A stretch of 39,402 bases of DNA, taken from positions 1 through 39,402 of the forward strand of contig CAKPXN010000011.1 in assembly GCA_934202095.1 (NCBI GenBank), given 5' to 3'. The translations under genes and the position numbers were made by a program. Positions 25,362 through 34,074 of this stretch are shown here, piece after piece. Origin of the DNA: an uncultured Veillonella sp. (GTDB lineage: Bacteria > Bacillota > Negativicutes > Veillonellales > Veillonellaceae). Below the pieces are notes generated by a model, which saw only the letters and a program-made list of their open reading frames with translations, was not told where the DNA came from and did not search any database. The first letter of the stretch is position 1; each line of letters opens with the position of its first letter.

Positions 25362-26290
25362 TACGCACGCTCCTTCTCTGTTGTTACCCGAGAATCAATA
25401 ATCGGATAAATCATATCAACAATAATATTCAAGACTACAATTAATGTACTATAAAATACAGTTACACCAAGAATAACCGTATAATCACGATTATAAATGG
25501 AGGTTACAAAATACTGACCTAAACCAGGGATGGCAAAGATTGTTTCTACGATAAAACTACCTGTTAGGAGGCTAGCCGCCAATGGGCCAATATACGTAAT
25601 AACAGGTAAAATCGCATTTCCTAAGGCATGTCGAAATAAAATAGTCCACGCCCCAAGACCTTTCGCACGTGCGGTACGAATATATTCCTGTTGGTATACA
25701 TCAAGCAATCCACTACGCGTTAAACGCGCAATAAATGCCATAGGCTGTGCCGCCAATGTGAGTACAGGTAAGATCATATATGATGGTCCACGCCATAATG
25801 CGACTGGCAACCAACCTAATTCAAAACCGACCACATAGACAAGAACAGCACCAATGATAAATGTAGGAACCGAAATGCCTAATGTGGACACAAATGTAAT
25901 TGCATAATCCACAATACCGTTAGGTCGCATTGCGCTAATAGATCCTGCTGCAATGCCGCCAACGATGGCAACGCAAAGAGCTAAAAGTCCTAATTGGGCT
26001 GATATAGGGAATGATTCGCCGATGATATCATTAACGGAGCGACCTTCATATTTGTAAGAAGGCCCCAAATCTCCTGTAACAACACCACCTATATAATCAG
26101 TATATTGTTTCCACAATGGATCATCTAAATGATATTTTGCTTCTATACTCGCTTTAACCTGAGGCGGTAATTTTTTCTCACTCGTAAAAGGTCCACCAGG
26201 TATAGCATGCATTAAAACGAAGGTAATACTAATAATTACCCATAGTATAACAAGTGCGCTACCTATGCGCCGTAAAACATACCTTGCCAT
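25361..26290 (-). CDS. oppB: Oligopeptide ABC transporter permease (OppB-like)
   Basis: First gene of the opp operon and partner of OppC. The start at 26290 (MARYVLRRIGSALVI) is preferred: GGAGGAG lies six bases upstream, whereas the open frame to 26305 would place that site inside the gene. About 309 aa, six membrane segments, the EAA loop YIRTARAKGLGAWTILFRHAL, and the family's FAIPGLGQYFVTSIYNRDYTVI near the C-terminus. A TATAAT box at 26325-26330 sits about 35 bases upstream. Confidence 0.95.
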   Translation of the reverse strand: MARYVLRRIGSALVILWVIISITFVLMHAIPGGPFTSEKKLPPQVKASIEAKYHLDDPLWKQYTDYIGGVVTGDLGPSYKYEGRSVNDIIGESFPISAQLGLLALCVAIVGGIAAGSISAMRPNGIVDYAITFVSTLGISVPTFIIGAVLVYVVGFELGWLPVALWRGPSYMILPVLTLAAQPMAFIARLTRSGLLDVYQQEYIRTARAKGLGAWTILFRHALGNAILPVITYIGPLAASLLTGSFIVETIFAIPGLGQYFVTSIYNRDYTVILGVTVFYSTLIVVLNIIVDMIYPIIDSRVTTEKERA

Positions 26291-26324
26291 TCTAATCTCC
26301 TCCATACAATAAAATTTCTATATT

Positions 26325-26353
26325 ATTATACTATATTATGACTATAAATTTAA
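26325..26353 (-). promoter_or_regulatory. Probable promoter for the opp operon
   Basis: On minus, TATAAT (26330-26325) with TTAAAT seventeen bases upstream. The -10 is perfect, the -35 is poor. The surrounding intergenic stretch 26291-26539 is very AT-rich (long T and A runs around 26380-26410) and holds only these divergent promoters as far as I can see. Confidence 0.5.
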
Positions 26354-26482
26354 AGGTATAGATTTAATATTGTAATAAATATTTTATTTTTTATTTATTT
26401 CTTTTAAATTACATCTATTAAAACCTCATCTATTCTTCATATTATATCATGCATTACATGGGCTTTCTATTATTCCAATCGT

Positions 26483-26511
26483 TTTACAGGTTTTAACGAA
26501 TACAGTACAAT
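26483..26511 (+). promoter_or_regulatory. Promoter for the pyridoxamine kinase gene
   Basis: TTTACA (26483-26488), a 17-base spacer, TACAAT (26506-26511); each box matches consensus at five of six positions. The start codon is about 28 bases downstream of the -10. Confidence 0.65.
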
Positions 26512-26539
26512 ACAAGTATACTATATTGAGGAGGTCTCT

Positions 26540-27376
26540 ATGACTACAGTACCAAGAATACTAACTATACAAGATATGAGTTCCATCGGACGTTGCTCTC
26601 TAACAGTTATGCTACCAATTATCAGCGCCCTTGGGTGCCAAGCAGTGCCATTAGCAACAACCGTATTGAGTAACCATTTAGAATATCCCTATTTTGAAAT
26701 CGTTGATTTATCTGATCATTTAACGGCATTTATGGATTGTTGGGAAAAGAATGAAATTGATTTTAATGCCATCGTCAGTGGATTCTTGGCCTCACCAGAG
26801 CAGATTCATCTCGTAGAGGAAGCAATTAATCGCTTCGGTAAAAATAAAATGGTCATTGTCGACCCTGCCATGGCGGATGATGGACGCCTCTATTCTATAT
26901 ATACATCAGATATGGTAAAAGCTATGCGACATCTTATTTCTAGAGCGCATATCGTCAAACCTAATTTTACAGAAGCCTGTTTTTTATTAGATAAACCATT
27001 CTCTACAGACCCTATTTCAGATGATGAATTACACGATATGTGCCAAAAGCTTCATCAGTTAGGCCCTGAGCTCGTCATTATGACTAGCGTTCCTTCTGAT
27101 ACACATGCAACCATTGCTGTATACGAGGGCACAACCGATACCTTAGCGACCTATTCAACACCACTCATTCCTGTGAAAGCAACAGGCACTGGCGATATTT
27201 TTACCTCCGTCTTATCCGGCGCCATCATGCGTGGTTTTACAGTCCATGAAGCAGCTCAATTGGCCATGAACTTTACAACAAAATCGATTCAAGCAACAGT
27301 AGACAATGTAAAATCTATGAAACATGGTATCGCCTTTGAACTCGTATTACCGGAATTAACTAATCTATCCAAATAA
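26540..27376 (+). CDS. Pyridoxamine/pyridoxal kinase
   Basis: Phosphorylates vitamin B6 vitamers in salvage. The 278-aa ribokinase-superfamily protein has the PdxK/PdxY N-terminus (LTIQDMSSIGRCSLTVMLPIISALG), the FSGFLAS-like region (IVSGFLASPEQI), VDPAMADDGRLY, KPNFTEACFLL and the catalytic GTGDIFTSVLSGA anion-hole segment. The ATG has GAGGAGG upstream. It is alone between two promoters: divergent from opp, and a separate promoter precedes the DUF805 gene. PdxK and PdxY classes are hard to separate by eye, so no symbol is given. Confidence 0.92.
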   Translation: MTTVPRILTIQDMSSIGRCSLTVMLPIISALGCQAVPLATTVLSNHLEYPYFEIVDLSDHLTAFMDCWEKNEIDFNAIVSGFLASPEQIHLVEEAINRFGKNKMVIVDPAMADDGRLYSIYTSDMVKAMRHLISRAHIVKPNFTEACFLLDKPFSTDPISDDELHDMCQKLHQLGPELVIMTSVPSDTHATIAVYEGTTDTLATYSTPLIPVKATGTGDIFTSVLSGAIMRGFTVHEAAQLAMNFTTKSIQATVDNVKSMKHGIAFELVLPELTNLSK

Positions 27377-27386
27377 TGCGTTGAAA

Positions 27387-27415
27387 TTGTCCAATTAGCC
27401 CGTTCATGATATACT
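27387..27415 (+). promoter_or_regulatory. Promoter for the DUF805 gene
   Basis: TTGTCC (27387-27392), a 17-base spacer, TATACT (27410-27415), located just after the kinase gene's stop codon. Confidence 0.55.
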
Positions 27416-27464
27416 TAAACACATAGAAAATATACGTTATGTTTATTTTTATAAAGGGGATTTC

Positions 27465-28049
27465 ATGGATTTATTATATCCGGTTCTACGAACTGTACTA
27501 ATCTGCTTGGTAGGTTTTGGTATAGCATATCAGGGACGACGAAAGGGCTATACCATATTTAACCTTTCTGGGCGTTTTAATAGGCTGCAATTTTTCATAT
27601 TGTTCATAGCATTGATGATACTATTCTACGCAGTAGATATCATCGAAGAACGATTAATAGACTACATCGTTACATTACCTGCATACTGGGCTACGCGCAT
27701 CTTTGTAGGTGCATTACAAGCTATGTTATTTCCACTTGCCTGTGCATTATTTACACGGCGTATACACGATATTGGATTTAATGGTTGGGCCGGCATTCTA
27801 TGGGCCGCTATTATTATTTTTATCAATACCTATTCCGCAGTAACGCCTCTAAATTATTTATTAGATTTATTTGTATGGATTATTGGCTTTCTATTTTGGG
27901 TATTACCAGGGCAACCGGAACCCAATAAATATGGCTATCCTCCATTTATGAGTCAAGAACCAGCAAAGACACAACCAATAACAGTACCGCCTACACAAGA
28001 CGAACAAGAAGTTCGAAAAAAAGTGCGGAAACGACGTAAAAAACGATAA
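27465..28049 (+). CDS. DUF805 family membrane protein
   Basis: A 194-aa inner-membrane protein of the DUF805 family, function unknown. The family pattern is visible: FNLSGRFNRLQFFILFIAL at the second hydrophobic segment, RRIHDIGFNGWAGILW before the third, and WVLPGQPEPNKYGYPP after the fourth. The C-terminal tail is long, charged and strongly basic (VRKKVRKRRKKR), an addition to the short family core. RBS is AAAGGGG. It has its own promoter and a strong terminator, so it is monocistronic. Confidence 0.88.
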   Translation: MDLLYPVLRTVLICLVGFGIAYQGRRKGYTIFNLSGRFNRLQFFILFIALMILFYAVDIIEERLIDYIVTLPAYWATRIFVGALQAMLFPLACALFTRRIHDIGFNGWAGILWAAIIIFINTYSAVTPLNYLLDLFVWIIGFLFWVLPGQPEPNKYGYPPFMSQEPAKTQPITVPPTQDEQEVRKKVRKRRKKR

Positions 28050-28086
28050 TGAAAAAGGCTGAGCCACGAGGCTCAGCCTTTTTCAT
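28049..28086. terminator. Bidirectional terminator between DUF805 gene and the 389-aa membrane protein
   Basis: A 17-bp perfect stem with GGCTGAGCC/GGCTCAGCC core, ACGA loop and A5/T5 flanks; it serves both convergent genes. Confidence 0.95.
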
Positions 28087-28093
28087 TATCTAG

Positions 28094-29263
28094 CTAGTTC
28101 ATCAACAACATCAATTCTATTAATGTACACCCAATATAGGCGATGATAAACTTAACCTTTTGTTTCCTAGCACGATCATCATCAGCAATTTTTAAACGAT
28201 TAGCAAGGAATCGTTTATCACGAATTTGTAACAACAATTGTTTTATACGCTCTTGACTTTGACAGGCTACACACTCATCGCAATCTGAAGACAGCGAAGC
28301 TTGTTGCATGAAAATTCGACGATGTAACTTACGCAACTGAATTTTAATATTATTATGGACAAAGGCGCTTTGCCATTGTTTTCTAGAATCTACATACATA
28401 TATACATATCTTGGGATATTCATTACCAAGAAGGATATAATAAAAATCCCTAAAGAAATTAAGAAATATGTAGAAAACGAAAACTCTAATGTCTCAGTCG
28501 GCAAATAGTGATGAAGAATTATAAATGTAATCCATACACCGATTGGCAATAATAATACAGCGGCAATATCAATAGATCTAACCCAACTGGTTCGCGTTGG
28601 CACATCTGGTACGGTAAACGTATCTACCGGATCATGGAATGCATAATAGTCTAACTGCAATACAGACTGACCAGTCTTTGGATTCCCCAGCAAAACAGGT
28701 CCTGTACTACCTACATGACGTTCAGGTAAGGGGATAAATTTCTTAATTCTAGAATTGGGAACCAAGTCAAATTGAATAATCCCTTTTTTCTCAAATCGCA
28801 CCGTCGACCCTAAGTGTCCGATGGCAATAGGATTAAAGAATATGCCAAACAAACTAAGGCACCAATTGCCTAACAGATGGAGAACCGAATTTAATATAAA
28901 TCCACCCGTATCTATATTAGCTGTATCTAACTTAATAGCAAAGGAAGATGAATAGTCATCAAACCATACATCCTCGATGGTAAATTCCACATTAATCACA
29001 TTCCCCCATTTAGTGATAATGGAGAGAAACACTTGATTGTTTGGTTCAAACTCAAAGGTTACAGAGTAAATTAACCAATGGTTTCGAAATGCAGCGCGGA
29101 GCATCCGATTGACCATGTCCTCTTCAATATAGAGAATTCTATGATCAAAAAGTTCTCGTTCCACAGGTGCAGTCATAAGTGTCGTATCCTGTTCAATAAT
29201 AGGAGAACGTTCATTTAATGCGTCATCCACCATAGCGCGTAACTTGGTGAAGATTTTTGTCAT
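28094..29263 (-). CDS. Membrane protein of unknown function with cysteine cluster
   Basis: I do not recognise this protein. The start at 29263 (MTKIFTKLRAMVDD) is chosen because GGAG lies five bases upstream; the frame is open to 29332. That gives 389 aa. The first 200 residues look soluble, with strand-rich segments (FEFEPNNQVFLSIITKWG, VEFTIEDVWFDD). Then two membrane segments (VLLLPIGVWITFIILHHYL and TYFLISLGIFIISFLVMNI), a basic cytoplasmic-looking stretch (RKQWQSAFVHNNIKIQLRKLHR), a CDECVAC cluster, and a last hydrophobic segment at the C-terminus. It lies 124 bases after cydDC in the same direction; a TATAAT near 29284-29289 may be its own promoter. The cysteines could bind a metal, which is inference only. 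Confidence 0.83.
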   Translation of the reverse strand: MTKIFTKLRAMVDDALNERSPIIEQDTTLMTAPVERELFDHRILYIEEDMVNRMLRAAFRNHWLIYSVTFEFEPNNQVFLSIITKWGNVINVEFTIEDVWFDDYSSSFAIKLDTANIDTGGFILNSVLHLLGNWCLSLFGIFFNPIAIGHLGSTVRFEKKGIIQFDLVPNSRIKKFIPLPERHVGSTGPVLLGNPKTGQSVLQLDYYAFHDPVDTFTVPDVPTRTSWVRSIDIAAVLLLPIGVWITFIILHHYLPTETLEFSFSTYFLISLGIFIISFLVMNIPRYVYMYVDSRKQWQSAFVHNNIKIQLRKLHRRIFMQQASLSSDCDECVACQSQERIKQLLLQIRDKRFLANRLKIADDDRARKQKVKFIIAYIGCTLIELMLLMN

Positions 29264-29387
29264 AGTCGCTCCAATATATGCACACTCACAATATTTATAT
29301 ATCTCAAACAGTGTAATTATATCATAATTCACGTGTTTTTTCGAGATTTACGCGTAGATAACAGACCATATGTTATATTCATAGCAG

Positions 29388-32300
29388 CTACACACTAGCC
29401 ATTGTAAGTCGGCAGTATGCATAGAAACGGCCTTTCTTCGCAATTAACTCACTAAATGTTCCATCCTCTACAATATGGCCTTTTTCCATAAAAAGAATCC
29501 GATCCATTAGCTCTAAACCTTCTAATTGGTGTGTAATATACAAAACGGTCTTTTCTCTTGTGAAAGCAAGAATATCTTCATGCAGTTTTCGCCGTGTTAC
29601 CTGATCGAGTCCTTCCAAAGGTTCATCGAGCAATATAAGTTCAGGATTTTTTAAAAATAACCGTGCTAAAGCAACGCGCTGACGTTCACCGCCACTAAGG
29701 CCCACACCGCCACTGCCCACAATGGTTCGTAACCCCTTAGGCAACCTCTGAACCACATCTGACAACATAGCATGCTCTACAGCAGCGTTCACCTCATTCG
29801 CTCCGGCTTGTGGATTCGCAAGACGAATATTATCCTCTAGCGTAGCATGGAAAATATAGGTATCTTGGGTAATTGACCCTAACATATTCCGCCATGATGC
29901 AGTATCAATCGACTTTAACTCATTACCACCGACCATAATGTATCCATCATAGTCATATAAACGTTCTAGTAATGAAAATAATGTAGTCTTACCAGAACCA
30001 CTAGCACCAACTATAGCAATATTTTGACCTTTCTCTATCTGTACGGATAGGTCTTCATATATAGGGGGCGCACTTTCATAAGCAAAATTTACATGTTTTA
30101 ACGATATGGTGTCCATAGATGTCAGCACTATATGACCTTTATCGTCAACAGGTAATGGAGCATGCTTAATTTGTAATAACCGACGAATGGCAACTAAACT
30201 CTCATATCCATGATGAAAGGATACAATCAAAGGTTGTAATGCTTCAAACCATGCTTGAATACCGATGGCACATACTACGACCATGACGCTCGCCCAAGGC
30301 CCTGTTAACACACTACTTGCTAAAATAGCCGATAGAATAACCGCAATTTGTACAATACCAATGAATATGATGTTTCCTAAGTTCATCCCCTTAGAAATAC
30401 GATTCTTATGATATTCTACATCATCTACGGCCCGCATCATGCGGTCCATAACCAAGGTTTCGTTATGATAGCTAATGATATCTTCGATGCTTTCCAATGT
30501 ATCACTTAAGGTAGATTTAAAACGGCTTTGTACCTCACTAATCGTCTCTAATGATATCCGATGATACCGATATACCATATAAGGCACAACTACACCAGTT
30601 ATTAATGCGGCAGACCATACAAGTACCGATAGTCTACCATCTACGGTTCCTACCCCATAGGAGACCAACAATGTCAGTATAATAGCTGCCAAGGGTGGAA
30701 TTAAGGTGCGCAAATAGAAGAACTGAAGCACCTCTATGTCTGCCATAATCCGGCCCAGCATATCTCCAGCCCCCCATCGTTTAAATATGGCCGGTGCTAA
30801 TGGCTCTAAATAGGTATAAAACCAAACACGTAATCCATACAGCCCTTGAAACGCCATTCTATGTGATGTATACCGTTCAAAATAGCGGCATACAGCGCGA
30901 CTAATCCCAAAGAATCGCACCCCTACGATAGCGAGGCTCAAATAAGTAATTCCAGGTTGTAATGCAGCAGATGCGAGTAACCAAGAGGATACACCTAATA
31001 GCCCTACATTCATAAATACCGTCAAAAAAGTAAATATCAAGGCAAGAACCAATGACCATCGAGCGGGATTCAACACGGAGAATAATAGCTTCCATCCCTC
31101 AAAATCACTATACCTTGCGAAGTTGGATTCACATTGTGGTTGATGAATCTTAGACTCACGTTGTTTTTCTGGTGTTGATTTCGTAAGATGTGACACAACA
31201 GATTCATCTATATCGTCATTCATAACGAATGAACCTGTGCCTGCATCCACAAGGGATTTAAAATATCCATTGTGTGCCAATAAAGATTCATAGGTTCCAC
31301 TCTCTACAATTTCACCTTGGCGCAATACATACAATCTAGAAGCCCACTGCATAGTTTGAATGCGATGTCCTACAAGAATAACTAATTTATCCTTCATCAA
31401 ACGCTGCAATGCACAGCTAATTTTAGCCTCTGTATTCACATCTAAATGGGCCGTCACTTCGTCTAATACTAGAACTTGTCCGCCATGTAAAAACGCACGT
31501 GCCAACGCAATACGTTGTAACTCGCCTCCACTAAGCCCCATACCAGATTCACCGATAAGAAAATCCAAACCCTTATCATCGATTACATCTTGTAATTCTG
31601 CCTGTTTTGCGACCTCTAGAATCTCATCATCACTTACAGTTTTTCCAAAAGCAATATTATCTCGCAATGTGCCATTTATAACATGCGGTTTTTGAGACAC
31701 ATAGGTTACTTGCGTACGCCACCATTCCATAGAGCATGTAGAAAGATCCACATCATTGACATACACACTCTGAGGTGGCGCTTCTAAAAATGCGCCTATG
31801 ATTCGTGCAATCGTCGATTTACCGGCTCCGCTTTCACCAACGAGCATAATGGGCTCATTGCGATATACCTGTAAACTAATATTACGAATGCCATTGCTTG
31901 TTTCAGGATATGTATAGGTTAAATTCTCTAGCTGTATAGACTCAATAGAATCTTGTAATATATATGAACCACCTTGCGGTAATGCAATAGGCATATCCAT
32001 AAAGGCATCAAATTTAGCCAGTGCTGTTTTACCAGACATACCAGTGTGAAACGCAGCGCCTAATTGTCTAAATGGAGTATAAAATTCTGGCGCTAACAAC
32101 AAAATAAAGAAGGCATATAGAAACTCCAAACTGCCCTCTAACAGAGTGAGACCTAAATATACAGCGATAATGGCAGTGCTGATGGTACTGACCAACTCCA
32201 ACACTAGAGCAGATAAGAATGCCACGCGTAGCACGCGTAATGTGGAATCCTTAAATTCATTTGATAAACGACTAATAACTTGTATCTGCTCTTTTGCGCG

Positions 32301-32930
32301 ACCAAATACCTTTAATGTTGTAATACCACGCAATACATCTAAAAAGTGGCCTGATAATAAACTCATCCGTTCCCATTGTTCTTGATTCATCTTTTCCGCT
32401 TGTTTACCAATTAGGATCATGAACAGAGGAATCAATGGAACCGTACCAATCAATATGGCACCGATGATGGGCATAGTATCAATAATAGCAATGCCCATAA
32501 CGAGAGGAATGACAATAGCATATATCATCTGCGGTATATACTTGGATACATAGGCATCCACTTGTTCTAATCCATCTGTAATGAGATGAATTGTATCGCC
32601 CTGTGATTCACCACGCTGCACGCCTAACTTGAACACATGGGCAAGAGCCTCCTTACGTAACGCCGATTTTACCGTATGTCCTAGATTCGACGCTAACACT
32701 TCCTGCACATAGGAAAATAATAGCCGTAAAATTACAAATACCGATAACCATACAACGGTATTTATTTCATCGACTAAGGTATGTTCTAAAAAGATCAAAT
32801 TGTTAATTAATATGGCAAAAAACCAGGCTTGTCCTACTATGGCAAGGCTTTGTAAGATACTAGAAAAAATCAGTGCTAATAATATGAGCTTTTTACTTTT
32901 AATGACGCGAAGTGCCGTTTTCTGTATCAT
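29388..32930 (-). CDS. cydDC: Fused CydD-CydC thiol ABC exporter
   Basis: A single 1180-aa chain equal to E. coli CydD plus CydC, the heterodimeric ABC exporter needed for cytochrome bd assembly (exports glutathione/cysteine or handles heme, debated). Half 1: membrane domain about residues 15-300, Walker A GESGAGKST near 365, LSGGELQRIALARAF near 467. A linker near 575-605 leads to half 2: membrane domain from about 615, Walker A GASGSGKTT near 977, LSGGERQRVALARLF near 1080, ILLDEPLEGLD. Both nucleotide sites look intact. The ATG at 32930 has GGGGG upstream. It follows cydB after a terminator, so it is fed by read-through or a weak TATAAT promoter near 32961-32966. Confidence 0.94.
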   Translation of the reverse strand: MIQKTALRVIKSKKLILLALIFSSILQSLAIVGQAWFFAILINNLIFLEHTLVDEINTVVWLSVFVILRLLFSYVQEVLASNLGHTVKSALRKEALAHVFKLGVQRGESQGDTIHLITDGLEQVDAYVSKYIPQMIYAIVIPLVMGIAIIDTMPIIGAILIGTVPLIPLFMILIGKQAEKMNQEQWERMSLLSGHFLDVLRGITTLKVFGRAKEQIQVISRLSNEFKDSTLRVLRVAFLSALVLELVSTISTAIIAVYLGLTLLEGSLEFLYAFFILLLAPEFYTPFRQLGAAFHTGMSGKTALAKFDAFMDMPIALPQGGSYILQDSIESIQLENLTYTYPETSNGIRNISLQVYRNEPIMLVGESGAGKSTIARIIGAFLEAPPQSVYVNDVDLSTCSMEWWRTQVTYVSQKPHVINGTLRDNIAFGKTVSDDEILEVAKQAELQDVIDDKGLDFLIGESGMGLSGGELQRIALARAFLHGGQVLVLDEVTAHLDVNTEAKISCALQRLMKDKLVILVGHRIQTMQWASRLYVLRQGEIVESGTYESLLAHNGYFKSLVDAGTGSFVMNDDIDESVVSHLTKSTPEKQRESKIHQPQCESNFARYSDFEGWKLLFSVLNPARWSLVLALIFTFLTVFMNVGLLGVSSWLLASAALQPGITYLSLAIVGVRFFGISRAVCRYFERYTSHRMAFQGLYGLRVWFYTYLEPLAPAIFKRWGAGDMLGRIMADIEVLQFFYLRTLIPPLAAIILTLLVSYGVGTVDGRLSVLVWSAALITGVVVPYMVYRYHRISLETISEVQSRFKSTLSDTLESIEDIISYHNETLVMDRMMRAVDDVEYHKNRISKGMNLGNIIFIGIVQIAVILSAILASSVLTGPWASVMVVVCAIGIQAWFEALQPLIVSFHHGYESLVAIRRLLQIKHAPLPVDDKGHIVLTSMDTISLKHVNFAYESAPPIYEDLSVQIEKGQNIAIVGASGSGKTTLFSLLERLYDYDGYIMVGGNELKSIDTASWRNMLGSITQDTYIFHATLEDNIRLANPQAGANEVNAAVEHAMLSDVVQRLPKGLRTIVGSGGVGLSGGERQRVALARLFLKNPELILLDEPLEGLDQVTRRKLHEDILAFTREKTVLYITHQLEGLELMDRILFMEKGHIVEDGTFSELIAKKGRFYAYCRLTMASV

Positions 32931-32981
32931 ATCTAACCCCCTTTAAATCTAATTTTATCAATATTATATTCATCTTACCAT

Positions 32982-33013
32982 AAAAATGAGGCGTGCCGCT
33001 ACAGCACGCCTCA
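32982..33013 (-). terminator. Terminator between cydB and cydDC
   Basis: TGAGGCGTGC and GCACGCCTCA make a 10-bp GC-rich stem with a 7-base loop, followed on minus by TTTTTA. It would lower cydDC expression relative to cydAB. Confidence 0.9.
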
Positions 33014-33054
33014 CAAAAGGACTCAAACTTTCACAATTAGTAAAAGATCCTATA

Positions 33055-34074
33055 TTAATAATGTAAATCTTTTTCTGTTACACGATGACGGAATGTCCAA
33101 TATACCCAAATTTGATATGCTAATACGATTGGTACAAATACCACTGCAACAGCAGTCATCAATGCCAAGGTATATTCAGAGGAAGATGCATTTGTAATGG
33201 TCAAGCTCCACGCTGGGTTCAAAGAAGATACCATGATACGTGGGAATAAACCTGCAAAATATGTAGCCGTAATCAAAATAACAGAAAGAGAGCTAAATAC
33301 AAAGCCCCATTTTGTATTGCGCGTACGAGCTGCTGCCCAAGAAATAAGGAAGCAAACAACTGCTAGTGCACAGAAAATAGTAGCTAAGATAGAGCTGTAC
33401 AAATCAGTGCATACATAGGATGCAATAATCAACGCGATCACACCGATTGCAGTAGGTACACCTGTAACGAGAGATGCTGCACGTGCACGTTCAGAGATAG
33501 GACCTGCTGTTTTAATAGATGTAAACAAACCACCATGGTATGTAAACACCAAAACAAAAGCAACACCGCATAATACAGTGTAAGGACTAAGTAAATCCCA
33601 GAATGTACCAACATATGTCATCGTTTCATCAATAGGTGTACCTTGGATCAAGTTGCCTACTGTTACGCCCCACAATAATGCAGGAACGATAGAACCGATG
33701 AAAATACAATAGTCAAATACTTTACGCCATGTGCGATTTGCACTTTTAGAACGGAATTCAAAAGCAACACCACGCATGATAAGTACAGCAAGCATTAAGA
33801 ACAATGCCATGTAGAAACCACTAAACAATGTAGCATATACATGAGGGAAGGATGCGAATAATGCGCCACCAGCAGTGATCATCCATACTTCATTACCATC
33901 CCAAATAGGACCTAACGCATTAATCATTTGACGACGTTCAACGTCAGTTTTACCAATGACTGGTAGAAGAATACCTGTGCCATAGTCGAAGCCTTCTAGG
34001 AAGAAGAAACCTGCAAACAATACACAAAGCAAGATGAACCAGATCACATTAAGGTTATTCATAATTAGTTCCAT
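33055..34074 (-). CDS. cydB: Cytochrome bd ubiquinol/menaquinol oxidase subunit II
   Basis: Second subunit of the bd oxidase in the inner membrane, 339 aa with about eight to nine membrane segments. The N-terminal FLEGFDYGTGILLPVIGKTDVERRQMINALGPIWDGNEVW block is the family signature. The ATG at 34074, ten bases inside cydA, has GAGGAGG seven bases upstream, so I keep it over the ATG at 34062. Tightly coupled to cydA. Confidence 0.97.
   Translation of the reverse strand: MELIMNNLNVIWFILLCVLFAGFFFLEGFDYGTGILLPVIGKTDVERRQMINALGPIWDGNEVWMITAGGALFASFPHVYATLFSGFYMALFLMLAVLIMRGVAFEFRSKSANRTWRKVFDYCIFIGSIVPALLWGVTVGNLIQGTPIDETMTYVGTFWDLLSPYTVLCGVAFVLVFTYHGGLFTSIKTAGPISERARAASLVTGVPTAIGVIALIIASYVCTDLYSSILATIFCALAVVCFLISWAAARTRNTKWGFVFSSLSVILITATYFAGLFPRIMVSSLNPAWSLTITNASSSEYTLALMTAVAVVFVPIVLAYQIWVYWTFRHRVTEKDLHY

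Noticed and set aside
26341..26480. Hidden gene or small RNA in the AT-rich gap between oppB and the kinase gene
   Set aside because: No open frame with a ribosome-binding site and no stable hairpin seen; only divergent promoter elements.
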